64,000 nucleotides of DNA from Pseudobowmanella zhangzhouensis (GCF_042662685.1 NZ_JBHSYO010000002.1:248001-312000); one strand, 5' to 3'; positions 14,885 through 24,098 are shown, counted from the stretch's first letter. Numbers and translations: made by a program. The notes: a model not told the origin generated them from the sequence alone.

Positions 14885-15568
14885 TTAGTCGTTAGCACTC
14901 ATGGCAGTCTGACGCTGCAATATGGCAGAAAACTCTTCCATAAAATTGCCGTAGTTATTTTCCAACTTTTCGACCTGATTACTGAACTTGTTGTAGGCAA
15001 TAACCGCAGGGATCGCAGCAAACAGACCCATTGCGGTGGCAATCAGGGCTTCGGCAATACCCGGCGCAACCATGGCTAACGTCGCTTGCTGCACCTCACC
15101 TAACGCGATAAAGGCATTCATAATGCCCCATACGGTACCGAACAAACCGATGTAGGGCGAGATGGAACCAGTGGTCGCCAGAAATGGCAGATTGCGCTCC
15201 ATATCTTCCACTTCGCGTGAAAGCACCACCCGCATTGAGCGGTAGGTACCATCCATGATTGCCTGAGGCGGCATGTTGGCACTTTTACGTAAGCGCATGA
15301 ATTCTTTAAAACCGGCACAAAACAGCGCCGCCATACCAGAGTTGTGTGAACGTGCAGACAGCTCCTGATAAAAACGCGATAAATCGACACCCGACCAGAA
15401 TTTATCTTCAAAGCGACGCATCTCTGCTTTAGCGGCAGACAGAGCACGATGACGCTGAAAAATAAATGCCCAGGACAAGACCGAGGTAGCCAACAAGGAC
15501 AACATGACTAATTTAACCAGCAGACTGGCCTGCATAAACAGACCGATAAAAGACATATCAGCTTGCAC
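14885..15568 (-). CDS. tolQ: Tol-Pal system proton-channel protein TolQ
   Basis: A 227-residue ExbB/TolQ protein with three transmembrane helices (about 15-35, 135-158, 172-195), including GSISPYIGLFGTVWGIMNAF and MGLFAAIPAVIAYN. It forms the pentameric stator with TolR. The frame from GTG 15568 gives the same N-terminal length as E. coli TolQ (MxxDM...); ATG 15556, one base after the ybgC stop, is the alternative. The frame overlaps ybgC by 11 bases if the GTG is used. Confidence 0.95.
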   Translation of the reverse strand: MQADMSFIGLFMQASLLVKLVMLSLLATSVLSWAFIFQRHRALSAAKAEMRRFEDKFWSGVDLSRFYQELSARSHNSGMAALFCAGFKEFMRLRKSANMPPQAIMDGTYRSMRVVLSREVEDMERNLPFLATTGSISPYIGLFGTVWGIMNAFIALGEVQQATLAMVAPGIAEALIATAMGLFAAIPAVIAYNKFSNQVEKLENNYGNFMEEFSAILQRQTAMSAND

Positions 15569-15959
15569 GACGTAATTCCCCTAAAATATCAGCCGGTATC
15601 GCGACCGGTTTCATTGTATCCAGTTGCACACATGCCACTTTGACCTGCACGCTGACCAGACATTTTTCGTTATGATAAAGTTGTTGCTCAAACACCACAC
15701 TGGCGGCTTTCAATGTGCTGATTTGACTGACCACCAATAATTCCTGATTAAATCTGGCGGCCGCCATATTGTCCATCACCACATGACGAACCACAAACCC
15801 GACGCCCTGCGCGAGTAGGGTGTCCTGCTCTATGCCCAGCGATCTTAACCATTCGGTGCGCGCTCTTTCAAAGAACTTTAGATAATTGGCGTAATAAACA
15901 ATACCGCCTGCATCTGTGTCTTCGTAGTAGACCCGAATCGGCCAGTGAAATTGTGCCAT
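15558..15959 (-). CDS. ybgC: acyl-CoA thioesterase YbgC
   Basis: A 133-residue hot-dog-fold thioesterase. YYEDTDAGGIVYYANYLKFFERAR carries the catalytic Asp (Asp16) and Tyr expected of the 4-hydroxybenzoyl-CoA thioesterase group. Known YbgC hydrolyses short acyl-CoA or acyl-ACP and is tied to phospholipid metabolism. First gene of the tol operon, as in most gammaproteobacteria. In E. coli, Vibrio and Shewanella cydAB(X)-ybgE usually precedes it; here that place holds AT-rich DNA and a candidate small RNA. Confidence 0.94.
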   Translation of the reverse strand: MAQFHWPIRVYYEDTDAGGIVYYANYLKFFERARTEWLRSLGIEQDTLLAQGVGFVVRHVVMDNMAAARFNQELLVVSQISTLKAASVVFEQQLYHNEKCLVSVQVKVACVQLDTMKPVAIPADILGELRRAS

Positions 15960-16009
15960 GGTAAGACTCCGTAATCCTGTCGAAGTTGCACTATGTTAGC
16001 GAAAAGCAC

Positions 16010-16024
16010 GATCAAAGTTTGATC
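16010..16024. promoter_or_regulatory. palindrome upstream of the tol operon
   Basis: Perfect inverted repeat GATCAAA-G-TTTGATC, 51 bases upstream of the ybgC ATG. It has the form of a dimer-binding operator; its half-sites are oriented opposite to the FNR consensus. Regulator unknown. Confidence 0.35.
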
Positions 16025-16129
16025 ATTTTTTATGATTTTTTAACGTTACGTTAGAACTTTTCAATAAAGCTTATTTTTTATACCAATTCACTACTCAGGT
16101 ATTGATATACGTAGCTTTTTAAACTTTAG

Positions 16130-16350
16130 TTCAGACAATAAAAACAATTTATTAACATGTCTAAAGGCCAATCTAGACAGATAAAAAAATATTTAGACAG
16201 CAAAATGCATTTCATCTGCATTTTTTGTCACTTTAACTACATAAATCCATACATTTTTCTATTGCTCAAAAATTATCCATAAATTTTAAATGCCTGTTTT
16301 TAATGGGATTTATTGTCTATTTGTCTTTTTATTTCAACTTTATGACAATG
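16130..16350. repeat. AT-rich cluster of AGACA(A/G)nAAAA motifs
   Basis: Within the 15960-16586 gap a short motif recurs in both orientations: forward at 16132-16145, 16175-16187 and 16195-16206; reverse (TGTCTA, TTGTCTA, TTGTCTTTTT) at 16158-16163, 16314-16320 and 16321-16330. The pair at 16158-16163 and 16174-16179 forms TGTCTA-N10-TAGACA. No coding frame of merit is present. Iterated sites suggest protein binding, but the protein is unknown. Confidence 0.45.
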
Positions 16351-16403
16351 AATAACTTTATTCACATTAAAAAAACTTATAGATAAATTGCAATTTTTCT
16401 CGG

Positions 16404-16431
16404 TTGTGAGAACTCATCAGACTTGTACAAT
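16404..16431 (+). promoter_or_regulatory. promoter of the candidate small RNA
   Basis: TTGTGA (16404-16409), 16-base spacer, TACAAT (16426-16431); transcription would start near 16438. Confidence 0.55.
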
Positions 16432-16437
16432 ACACTC

Positions 16438-16581
16438 GTTTTCTGAGGTAGCGCCCCTCTACGGACGCGTTATCTACGAGAGCCTTGTCGCTCATCTCCC
16501 ATTGATGTGTACAGACATGTTCCCTGGAATCTTTTTCTACTTGTTGTTACTTTGCCCACGCCTTTGCGTGGGCTTTTTTTT
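16438..16581 (+). ncRNA. candidate small RNA of about 140 bases
   Basis: A good sigma-70-type promoter, about 115 bases with no convincing reading frame, and a strong plus-strand terminator make a complete transcription unit that contains no gene and reads toward ruvB, which is on the other strand. Internal pairing is possible (GTAG near 16449 with CTAC near 16475, and flanking TGAG with CTCA). I do not recognise a known RNA family (not 6S, tmRNA or SRP RNA). Confidence 0.5.
16554..16581 (+). terminator. intrinsic terminator of the candidate small RNA
   Basis: Perfect stem GCCCACGC/GCGTGGGC, CTTT loop, eight T. It has a U tract only on the plus strand, so it does not serve ruvB. Confidence 0.9.
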
Positions 16582-16586
16582 GCCTG

Positions 16587-17597
16587 TTAATCAGTATTTT
16601 TAATATCAAAACCCAGATGCAGATAAGCTCGCTGGGTAGCAATACGTCCGCGTGGAGTACGCTGGATAAAGCCTTGTTGAATCAAAAACGGTTCAATCAC
16701 GTCTTCAATGGTATCTTTTTCTTCACCGATAGCCGCCGCCAGGTTATCCAACCCGACGGGTCCGCCCATGAATTTGTCGATAATTGCGGTGAGTAGTTTA
16801 CGATCCATATAATCAAAACCTTCCCGATCCACATCCAGCATATTCAGAGCCGCAGCAGCCACCTCGCCATCTACCTGACCGGCGTTTTTTACCTGGGCAA
16901 AATCCCGAACCCGGCGCAACAGTCGGTTAGCTATGCGCGGCGTGCCACGTGAGCGGCGCGCGATTTCTTCGGCGCCAGCACCCTCCAGATGCTGATTCAG
17001 ATAGCTGGCAGAACGCTGAATGATTTTGGTCAGATCGCGTACGTTATAAAATTCCAGACGCTGCACGATGCCAAAACGATCCCGTAGTGGCGACGTTAAC
17101 GAGCCCGCTCGGGTGGTGGCACCAATTAAGGTAAACGGCGGTAAATCCAGTTTGATCGAGCGTGCGGCAGGACCTTCACCGATCATAATATCCAGCTGAT
17201 AGTCTTCCATCGCCGGATACAATATTTCTTCCACCACAGGGCTGAGACGATGGATCTCATCAATAAACAGCACGTCGTTTTCTTCGAGGTTGGTTAACAT
17301 CGCCGCCAGATCACCGGCCTTTTCCAGCACCGGGCCTGAGGTGGTTTTGATATTTACGCCCATTTCATTGGCGACGATATTCGCCAGTGTGGTTTTACCC
17401 AATCCGGGCGGGCCGAAAATCAGCAAATGGTCGAGGGCGTCACTACGTTGACGCGCCGCCTGAATAAAAATTTCCATCTGAGCCCGCACATGATCCTGAC
17501 CGGTATAGTCAGCCAGCATTTTGGGGCGGATGGCGCGATCCAGCGCCTCGTCTTCACGACTGGCACCGGCACTGATTAAACGATCGGCTTCTATCAT
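16587..17597 (-). CDS. ruvB: Holliday junction branch migration ATPase RuvB
   Basis: A 336-residue AAA+ ATPase. Walker A GPPGLGKTT (about 62-70), Walker B LFIDEIHRL, the sensor TRAG segment GATTRAGSLTSPLRDRFG and the C-terminal winged helix (FIQRTPRGRIATQRAY) are complete. RuvB hexamers drive branch migration with RuvA. The start overlaps the ruvA stop by four bases. Confidence 0.98.
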   Translation of the reverse strand: MIEADRLISAGASREDEALDRAIRPKMLADYTGQDHVRAQMEIFIQAARQRSDALDHLLIFGPPGLGKTTLANIVANEMGVNIKTTSGPVLEKAGDLAAMLTNLEENDVLFIDEIHRLSPVVEEILYPAMEDYQLDIMIGEGPAARSIKLDLPPFTLIGATTRAGSLTSPLRDRFGIVQRLEFYNVRDLTKIIQRSASYLNQHLEGAGAEEIARRSRGTPRIANRLLRRVRDFAQVKNAGQVDGEVAAAALNMLDVDREGFDYMDRKLLTAIIDKFMGGPVGLDNLAAAIGEEKDTIEDVIEPFLIQQGFIQRTPRGRIATQRAYLHLGFDIKNTD

Positions 17598-18220
17598 GCG
17601 CTCACCATTGACCGCAGCGCTTCACGGATCATGTCTTCGCTGCTCTTACCTTCGGCATAAACGGCTTTGACTGCCTTTTGCGCCTGTGGCTGTTTATAAC
17701 CTAACGCCATAAGTGCACTGATGGCTTCACTTTGATTATCGCTGGTCAGCAGGCCTTCCGGCGCCCCCGGAGCAAAGACCAGATTGCTATCGATGTCGGC
17801 TTTTTCCGACGGTTGCAGATTCTTCAGGCGATCGCGCATTTCAATCAGCAAACGCTCTGCGGTTTTTTTACCTACTCCCGGTAATTTAACCAGCGTATTC
17901 ACATCATCAAAATTCACGCACTGCACAAATTGATCGGTAGTCATGCCAGACATAATGGCTAGCGCCAGCTTAGGCCCAACGCCATTGGCTTTGATTAATT
18001 CACGGAACAATGCACGATCTGATTTTTTCGCAAAACCAAACAGCAGTTGCGCATCTTCGCGCACAACGAAATGGGTATACAGAATTGCTTCGCTACCACA
18101 GGCGGGTAACTCATAAAAACTGGTCATCGGGATTTGAATTTCGTAACCCACGCCCGCTACGTCGATAAGTACGTCCGGCGCAGATTTTTCAATGAGTGTG
18201 CCTCGAATTCGGCCTATCAC
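17594..18220 (-). CDS. ruvA: Holliday junction DNA helicase subunit RuvA
   Basis: A 208-residue protein starting MIGRIRGTLIEK with the OB-fold domain I, two helix-hairpin-helix motifs (ANGVGPKLALAIMSG, LPGVGKKTAERLLIEM) and the C-terminal RuvB-binding domain III (ALMALGYKQPQAQKAV). Binds the junction as a tetramer. 33 bases after ruvC. Confidence 0.98.
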   Translation of the reverse strand: MIGRIRGTLIEKSAPDVLIDVAGVGYEIQIPMTSFYELPACGSEAILYTHFVVREDAQLLFGFAKKSDRALFRELIKANGVGPKLALAIMSGMTTDQFVQCVNFDDVNTLVKLPGVGKKTAERLLIEMRDRLKNLQPSEKADIDSNLVFAPGAPEGLLTSDNQSEAISALMALGYKQPQAQKAVKAVYAEGKSSEDMIREALRSMVSA

Positions 18221-18253
18221 AATAACCCCTTATTAGAATATGTTAATCGGGAC

Positions 18254-18772
18254 CTAGCGCAGGCGCCCTCGCACCGTTTTGCTGGCTTGTCCTGCCATTT
18301 TTATCAGACTCTGCTGACTATGCCCATGACATAATGCCACCGCCAGGGCATCGGCCGCATCAGCCTGGGGCGTACCGGGTAATTGCAGCAAATATTTCAC
18401 CATATGCTGCACCTGAGTTTTGGCTGCCGAGCCCTTGCCCACTACGGCCTGTTTAATCTGTCTTGCTGAGTATTCTGCCACCGGCAGATTATGGTTGGTG
18501 GCGGCGACGATAGCCGCTCCGCGGGCCTGCCCGAGTTTTAACGCAGAGTCCGGGTTGTTGGCCATAAATACCTGTTCAATGGCAAATTCATCAGGCTGGA
18601 ACTGGCCGATAATTTCACAGATAGCGGCATGGATGGTTTGCAGACGTTGCGGCAATGGCGCATCACCGAGGCGTATACAGCCACTGCCGAGATATTCGAA
18701 TTTACTCCCTAGCTGCCTGACCACACCGTAACCGGTTAATCGCGAGCCCGGGTCAATCCCTAAAATGATCAC
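18254..18772 (-). CDS. ruvC: crossover junction endodeoxyribonuclease RuvC
   Basis: A 172-residue Holliday junction resolvase when started at GTG 18772 (VIILGIDPGSRLTGYGVV), which matches the normal RuvC N-terminus and has GGA seven bases upstream. Catalytic acids: Asp in GIDPG, Glu in FAIEQVFM, and Asp residues in the DAADALAVALCH helix. The frame extends upstream but that part has no family similarity. Lies between aspS and ruvA; the yebC gene often found here is absent. Confidence 0.96.
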   Translation of the reverse strand: MIILGIDPGSRLTGYGVVRQLGSKFEYLGSGCIRLGDAPLPQRLQTIHAAICEIIGQFQPDEFAIEQVFMANNPDSALKLGQARGAAIVAATNHNLPVAEYSARQIKQAVVGKGSAAKTQVQHMVKYLLQLPGTPQADAADALAVALCHGHSQQSLIKMAGQASKTVRGRLR

Positions 18773-18832
18773 ACTGTGTTCCGATTTGCGTGAGAATGTG
18801 CCAGCCCACAATTTGCAGGCTGGCGCAGCTTA

Positions 18833-20593
18833 TCAGGCATCCTGCTTAACAGTTTGGATAGCCAGTTCTTTTAACTGCTCATCATTGGCTACACCCGGCG
18901 CTTCGGTCAACGGACAAGCGGCAGTGGTGGTTTTCGGGAACGCCATTACGTCGCGAATCGAGGTCGCGCCTGTCATCAGCATAACCAGACGGTCCAAACC
19001 AAATGCCAGACCCGCGTGTGGCGGTGCACCATACTTCAACGCTTCTAACAGGAAACCAAACTTGCTTTGCGCTTCCTGCTCTTCAATGCCCAGAATACTG
19101 AATACCACTTCCTGCATGGCCTGATCGTGGATACGCACGGAACCACCACCCAACTCAACACCGTTTAACACCATGTCATAGGCATTTGACACGGCACCGG
19201 CTGGTGCGGCTTTCAATTCTGCCGGGGTCATATTGCGTGGTGCGGTAAATGGGTGGTGACAGGCAAACAGTTTGCCGTCCACTTCTTCGAACATAGGGAA
19301 ATCCACTACCCACAACGGGCGCCATTCACCTTGCAGCAGATCCAGATCCTCACCGATACGCAGACGCAGCGCGCCCATCGCTTCGGTAACAACACTATAT
19401 TTATCTGCGCCGAACAGCAGGATATCGCCATCTTCGGCATTCGTCCGTTCGATTAACTGGGCGACAACCTCGGCTGACAGGAACTTAGCCACTGGCGACT
19501 GCACGCCGTCAAAGCCCGCCGCTTTATCGTTGATCTTCATCCATGCCAGACCTTTGGCACCATAGATCCCCACGAACTGGGTGTAATCATCAATCTGTTT
19601 ACGCGACAAGCTGGCACCGCCCGGTACGCGCAGTGCACTGACACGGCCTTTAGGATCATTTGCCGGACCAGAGAATACTTTAAACTCGACACCGGCGAGA
19701 ATATCCGCCACATCGGTCAGCACCATTGGGTTACGCAGGTCAGGTTTGTCAGAGCCGTAGTACTTCACCGCATCGGCGTAGGTCATACGCGGGAATTCGC
19801 CCAGATCCACATTCAGCATCTGCATGAATAAATCACGGATCATGCCTTCGGTGATGCTCATAACGCCTTCGGCGTCGAGGAAGGTCGTTTCAATATCGAT
19901 TTGGGTAAATTCTGGCTGACGGTCCGCACGTAAATCTTCATCACGGAAGCATTTTACGATCTGATAGTAACGGTCCATGCCCGCCATCATCAGCAGCTGT
20001 TTAAACAACTGAGGTGACTGTGGCAATGCAAAGAAACGGCCTTTGTGGGTACGGCTGGGTACCAGATAATCACGGGCACCTTCTGGCGTGGCTTTGGTCA
20101 GCATCGGCGTTTCGATATCTAAAAAGCCCTGCTCTTCCAGATAACGGCGCACTGCGCTGGTTACGCGGGCACGGAACTTTAAGCGATCGGCCATCAATGG
20201 ACGACGTAGATCCAGGTAACGGTACTTCAGGCGTTGTTCTTCAGAGTTGTCCTGATTGAAATCCAGCGGCAGCGGCGCGGACTTGTTCAGTACGGTGACA
20301 TCTTTGCCGAGAATTTCGATCTCGCCAGTGGCCATGGTTTTATTGATCTGGCTATCGGGACGCGCACGCACCAAGCCTTTGATCTCAACACAGAATTCGT
20401 TACGCAGGCTATTTGCTTTGGCAAAGACGTCTTCCAAATCCGGATCGTAGACTACCTGTACGATGCCTTCACGGTCGCGAAGGTCGATGAAGATAACGCC
20501 ACCTAAATCCCGGCGACGGTTAACCCAGCCGTGTAAAGTGACAGTCTGGCCAATATGAGACGCGTTAATTTTACCGCAATAATCCGTACGCAT
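18833..20593 (-). CDS. aspS: aspartyl-tRNA synthetase
   Basis: A 586-residue class IIb synthetase: N-terminal OB-fold anticodon domain (about 1-105), class II motifs in the core (FLDIETPMLTKATPEGARDYLVPSR in parts; CFRDEDLRADRQPEFTQID; GLAFGLDRLVMLM near the end) and the bacterial GAD insertion (about 285-420). Charges tRNA-Asp. Heads the aspS-ruvCAB cluster; promoter probably in the 110-base gap to glrR. Confidence 0.98.
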   Translation of the reverse strand: MRTDYCGKINASHIGQTVTLHGWVNRRRDLGGVIFIDLRDREGIVQVVYDPDLEDVFAKANSLRNEFCVEIKGLVRARPDSQINKTMATGEIEILGKDVTVLNKSAPLPLDFNQDNSEEQRLKYRYLDLRRPLMADRLKFRARVTSAVRRYLEEQGFLDIETPMLTKATPEGARDYLVPSRTHKGRFFALPQSPQLFKQLLMMAGMDRYYQIVKCFRDEDLRADRQPEFTQIDIETTFLDAEGVMSITEGMIRDLFMQMLNVDLGEFPRMTYADAVKYYGSDKPDLRNPMVLTDVADILAGVEFKVFSGPANDPKGRVSALRVPGGASLSRKQIDDYTQFVGIYGAKGLAWMKINDKAAGFDGVQSPVAKFLSAEVVAQLIERTNAEDGDILLFGADKYSVVTEAMGALRLRIGEDLDLLQGEWRPLWVVDFPMFEEVDGKLFACHHPFTAPRNMTPAELKAAPAGAVSNAYDMVLNGVELGGGSVRIHDQAMQEVVFSILGIEEQEAQSKFGFLLEALKYGAPPHAGLAFGLDRLVMLMTGATSIRDVMAFPKTTTAACPLTEAPGVANDEQLKELAIQTVKQDA

Positions 20594-20703
20594 TGATGTT
20601 ACCTGTTGAGCCCACCTGACGGGCGAAAAGACTAATTACAAAAGCCGCTTATTATAAACATTCGCCACTTAAAGTCACCCGTCGCAGGCGGTGAATATCA
20701 GGA

Positions 20704-22050
20704 TTATTCGCTTTCCTCCAGACGCATATCACTCGCATTAAGATCATGTTTTTTAAGTAGTTTGTGCATATCTGTACGATTTCTACCCGCCAGTTCGGCG
20801 GCGCGTGTGACATTTCCTTCCGCCATTTTCAGCACTTTCACCAGATACTGACGCTCAAACGCATCACGCGCTTCGGTCAGGGTAGGAAAAATTCCGGCAG
20901 ACTCAGACAGGGCTTGTTCGACCAAATGCACGCCCACAACCGGCGTGTGGGTTAACGCCACGCATTGCTCCACCACATTCACCAATTGGCGCACATTACC
21001 CGGCCATGGCGCAGTGCTTAGTAACTGCATGGCATCATCGGCAAAGCGCGACACGTCAACATTATGTCGTTCGGCGCTTTGTTTGAGCAGATAACGGGCA
21101 ATCAGCGGAATGTCTTCGGCACGCTCATTGAGCGCTGGCAAATGCAGATTCACTACATTCAAGCGGTAGTACAAATCCTCCCGGAACTGCCCTTCCTGCA
21201 TGGCCTGTTTGATATCGCGATGGGTGGCGGAAATAATTCGCACATCGATATCATAGGTTTTGCTGCTGCCAACCGGGCGGATCTGACGCTCCTGCAACGC
21301 ACGCAATAATTTGACCTGCAGATGCAACGGCATATCACCAATTTCATCCAAAAATAATGTGCCTTTATCGGCCTGACGGAACAGACCGGCATGCTCGGCC
21401 ACCGCGCCGGTAAATGCACCTTTGGCATGACCAAACAATTCCGACTCCAGTAGATTTTCCGGAATGGCACCGCAGTTAATCGCGATAAACGGATGATCAC
21501 GGCGCGGGCTGGCGCGGTGGATGGCACGGGCCAGCAATTCTTTTCCGGTGCCGGATGCCCCCGTCACCAGTACGCTGACATCACGTTGCGCGACCCGATA
21601 GGCTTGCTCCAGCAACTGTTCGACCACCGGAGAACGGGAAATGATATCCCGCCGCCAGTTATCATCCCTAGCCACATGGCTGACTGCCAGCGCCCGCTCA
21701 ATACTGCTGCGCAGCGCCTCATGATCCACAGGTTTAGTAATAAAGCCATGCACCCCACGCTGAGTGGCGTCAACTGCATCGGCGATGGTGCCATGGGCCG
21801 TCATAATGATCACCGGCAGGCCCGGAAATTCGCGCACCACATCATCAAACAGCGCCAGACCATCGGCGCCCGGCATGCGCAAATCAGAGATAATTAAATC
21901 CGGGGTGTCCTTACGTAATAATTTCAGCGCCTGCTCAGCGCTTTCGGCACAGATCACATTGTGCCCTTCTCCCTGCAGACGAATACTGAGTAATCTCAGC
22001 AGGCTGGCGTCATCATCGACCAGTAAAATACGGCCTTTATTACTGCTCAT
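20704..22050 (-). CDS. glrR: sigma-54-dependent response regulator GlrR (QseF)
   Basis: A 448-residue NtrC-family regulator: receiver with phosphoacceptor Asp56 (LIISDLRMPGADG), AAA+ domain with Walker A GASGTGKE (about 163-170), the sigma-54 contact loop GAFTGA (about 210-215), and a C-terminal Fis-type helix-turn-helix. It activates sigma-54 promoters after phosphorylation by GlrK; in E. coli targets include glmY and rpoE. Order glrK-qseG-glrR is as in enterobacteria; the start overlaps qseG by 11 bases. Confidence 0.93.
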   Translation of the reverse strand: MSSNKGRILLVDDDASLLRLLSIRLQGEGHNVICAESAEQALKLLRKDTPDLIISDLRMPGADGLALFDDVVREFPGLPVIIMTAHGTIADAVDATQRGVHGFITKPVDHEALRSSIERALAVSHVARDDNWRRDIISRSPVVEQLLEQAYRVAQRDVSVLVTGASGTGKELLARAIHRASPRRDHPFIAINCGAIPENLLESELFGHAKGAFTGAVAEHAGLFRQADKGTLFLDEIGDMPLHLQVKLLRALQERQIRPVGSSKTYDIDVRIISATHRDIKQAMQEGQFREDLYYRLNVVNLHLPALNERAEDIPLIARYLLKQSAERHNVDVSRFADDAMQLLSTAPWPGNVRQLVNVVEQCVALTHTPVVGVHLVEQALSESAGIFPTLTEARDAFERQYLVKVLKMAEGNVTRAAELAGRNRTDMHKLLKKHDLNASDMRLEESE

Positions 22051-22606
22051 TGGTTACCTCTTGGCTGGTAAGTCGTTGTTCTAGTTTTAACAGCGCCTGG
22101 ATTTGTGCATGCATGGCGTCTAACTGCGCCTGCTGTTCGGTTAATTGGCTATCCTGCTCGCTCAATGTAGCGGCTTGCCGGGCGTTAAGCTTACCCAGCG
22201 TGACCAGCGCCGACTCATATTCGAGCATTTTCTGCGCATTTTGGTATATCAACAGATCTAACTTTGTCGCCAGTTGTGGCGGCAAAGACTTGATTAACGT
22301 TTGCATGCTTTGCTGCGCTCGCAGGCGGCTTTGATACGGCGTGTCAGACGGCTGACTGAGAATAATCGCCTGCAAACGTTCTTCCGGTTGCTCGCCCAGC
22401 TTGGCAATCATGGCTTTACGGGTGGGCCAGTCCAACTGCGCGCTTTGCTGCCAGTAATCCAGCCATGCCAGTTGGCTGCAGGCATCATCAGCAAGTCGCA
22501 GTGCGCTACCTGCACAGCTTAATTGCAGATACCCCTGTTGCTGCAATGACTGTTGCAGTGACTGACAACCACTGAGCAACAGCAATAATCCAATTAGAAT
22601 TCTCAT
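22040..22606 (-). CDS. qseG: QseG-like outer-membrane lipoprotein
   Basis: A 188-residue lipoprotein with lipobox LLSGC (Cys14), a middle part with two conserved Cys and a C-terminal coiled coil (about 135-180, rich in Gln, Leu, Ala). It sits between glrK and glrR with overlaps on both sides, the position of QseG (YfhG), which in E. coli contacts the kinase GlrK/QseE and controls its activity. Identification relies on position and lipoprotein/coil layout more than on sequence, since this family diverges fast. Confidence 0.78.
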   Translation of the reverse strand: MRILIGLLLLLSGCQSLQQSLQQQGYLQLSCAGSALRLADDACSQLAWLDYWQQSAQLDWPTRKAMIAKLGEQPEERLQAIILSQPSDTPYQSRLRAQQSMQTLIKSLPPQLATKLDLLIYQNAQKMLEYESALVTLGKLNARQAATLSEQDSQLTEQQAQLDAMHAQIQALLKLEQRLTSQEVTNEQ

Positions 22607-24000
22607 ACCCTCTCCCTGTGCATCGGAATGCTCACCAATACACTAAATTCTCCACTTCCGGCCGCGACGATATCCAGTTTACCACCCATCATACGTACAC
22701 AATCTGCCACAATTGAGAGCCCTAACCCACTGCCGCGACGGCCATCGTTGCGTTCCTGGCCTCCCCGTTCAAACGGCTCGAGCAGGCGTTTCGGATCAAG
22801 TGACTGTGTCGACTGACAGGCATTGGTGACCTGCAACATCTGATGGTTCTCATCGTTCCAGATCCGCAGCACAATGGTACTGTCCTGCAACCCATAGGCG
22901 ACGGCATTGTTGAGTAAATTATCCATCACCCGGGTCAGCAAATTCTTATCAACCAGCCAGTTTTGCGCTTCAATCTGGTAGTCAATTTGTTGGTGCTGCT
23001 GCGCGGCCGTCAGGCGATGACTGGTCAACACCTCGTCTAAAAAGGGAGCAATGGCTAACTGCACCGGACGTGATTCAGCATCCTGCAGCAGGCGGTTATA
23101 GTCGAGCAATTCCTCTACCAGATTTTGCATTCGACGTACCGAGTCATTTAATAATCCTACCACTTCACGCTGTGAGGTTGAGAGCTCGCCTACCACCTCA
23201 TCGGCAAGCAGTGCACACCCCTCGCTCAGGCTAGCCAACGGTGTTTTCAATTCGTGGGAGGCATGACGTAACATGGCGTGGCGTACACTTTCCAGTTCCT
23301 GCAAGCGAAACGCCAGCCAGCGTAAGCGGGTATCCAACTGGGCCAACTCATAGGGGTGTTCAAACCGGCGCAGTGGCAAGGCTTTGTCTCGCGTGCCAAT
23401 CGCGTTAATCAAATTGCGCAACTGCTGCACAGGGCCAAGAATAAGCTGGCTTCCGCCCCACACCATCAATACCGTGGTAAGCACCAGCGCCAGTGTCTGC
23501 CAGGTCAGGCGGGATTGCATGTCGCTCACCTGCAGTTGCTGACTGGCTAATGACGCATCTAATTGCTCTGCTGCTAACGTCTCAAACTCGTTTAATTGCT
23601 GTGACAAACCAGCAAAATACAGCGACAACGTATTCTCATCGCTATTTTCGTCCAAACGCGCCAGGGTATCTTTGAGTTGTTCGCAGAGGGTTTGCTGAGG
23701 TGCCTGATCGCACAGATTGTTCAGACTCTGCAGCACTTGTTGTAATTGCTGAGAAATGAGCCCCTGCAGTTGGGCATTTTTAATAATGTTGTACTGACGA
23801 ACCAGACGTTCCAGATCGCGACTGCGACGCTGCAGTAATTCGATATCACGAGTTAAATCAACGGCTTGACGCGCCTGCGTGGCATACAGTTGCACCACAT
23901 GTTGCAGCGACTGCTGAGTTTGCCAAAGCAAAATCATCAATGGCAGCAAGGCCAAAAAAAAGCTAAACAGAATGATCTGTCGTAACGATCCTAACTGCAC
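22603..24000 (-). CDS. glrK: sensor histidine kinase GlrK (QseE)
   Basis: A 465-residue kinase: transmembrane helices at about 8-26 and 167-187, a periplasmic helical sensor rich in Leu and Gln between them, a HAMP-like linker, the phosphoacceptor box HASHELKTPLASLSEG (His249) and an HATPase_c domain (NLLNNAVAYG; GSGLGLSIV). Phosphorylates GlrR in response to envelope signals. Heads the operon; its stop overlaps the qseG start by four bases. Confidence 0.92.
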   Translation of the reverse strand: MQLGSLRQIILFSFFLALLPLMILLWQTQQSLQHVVQLYATQARQAVDLTRDIELLQRRSRDLERLVRQYNIIKNAQLQGLISQQLQQVLQSLNNLCDQAPQQTLCEQLKDTLARLDENSDENTLSLYFAGLSQQLNEFETLAAEQLDASLASQQLQVSDMQSRLTWQTLALVLTTVLMVWGGSQLILGPVQQLRNLINAIGTRDKALPLRRFEHPYELAQLDTRLRWLAFRLQELESVRHAMLRHASHELKTPLASLSEGCALLADEVVGELSTSQREVVGLLNDSVRRMQNLVEELLDYNRLLQDAESRPVQLAIAPFLDEVLTSHRLTAAQQHQQIDYQIEAQNWLVDKNLLTRVMDNLLNNAVAYGLQDSTIVLRIWNDENHQMLQVTNACQSTQSLDPKRLLEPFERGGQERNDGRRGSGLGLSIVADCVRMMGGKLDIVAAGSGEFSVLVSIPMHRERV

Positions 24001-24054
24001 ACTGTTCCTTAGTGGTCACAATCGCCACACCTTAAACCAAGCCTGTAACAAAGT

Positions 24055-24079
24055 AAAAAGGCTGGATGATCCAGCCTTA
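24055..24079 (-). terminator. intrinsic terminator after the EF-hand gene
   Basis: Minus-strand AAGGCTGGAT/ATCCAGCCTT stem followed by TTTTTAC, 20 bases after the stop codon at 24099. Confidence 0.8.
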
Positions 24080-24098
24080 GAGTAGACAATAACCAGAC

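Noticed and set aside
16388..16603. 71-codon plus-strand frame in the candidate small RNA
   Set aside because: It starts before the predicted transcript start and runs through the terminator hairpin into ruvB; no ribosome site.
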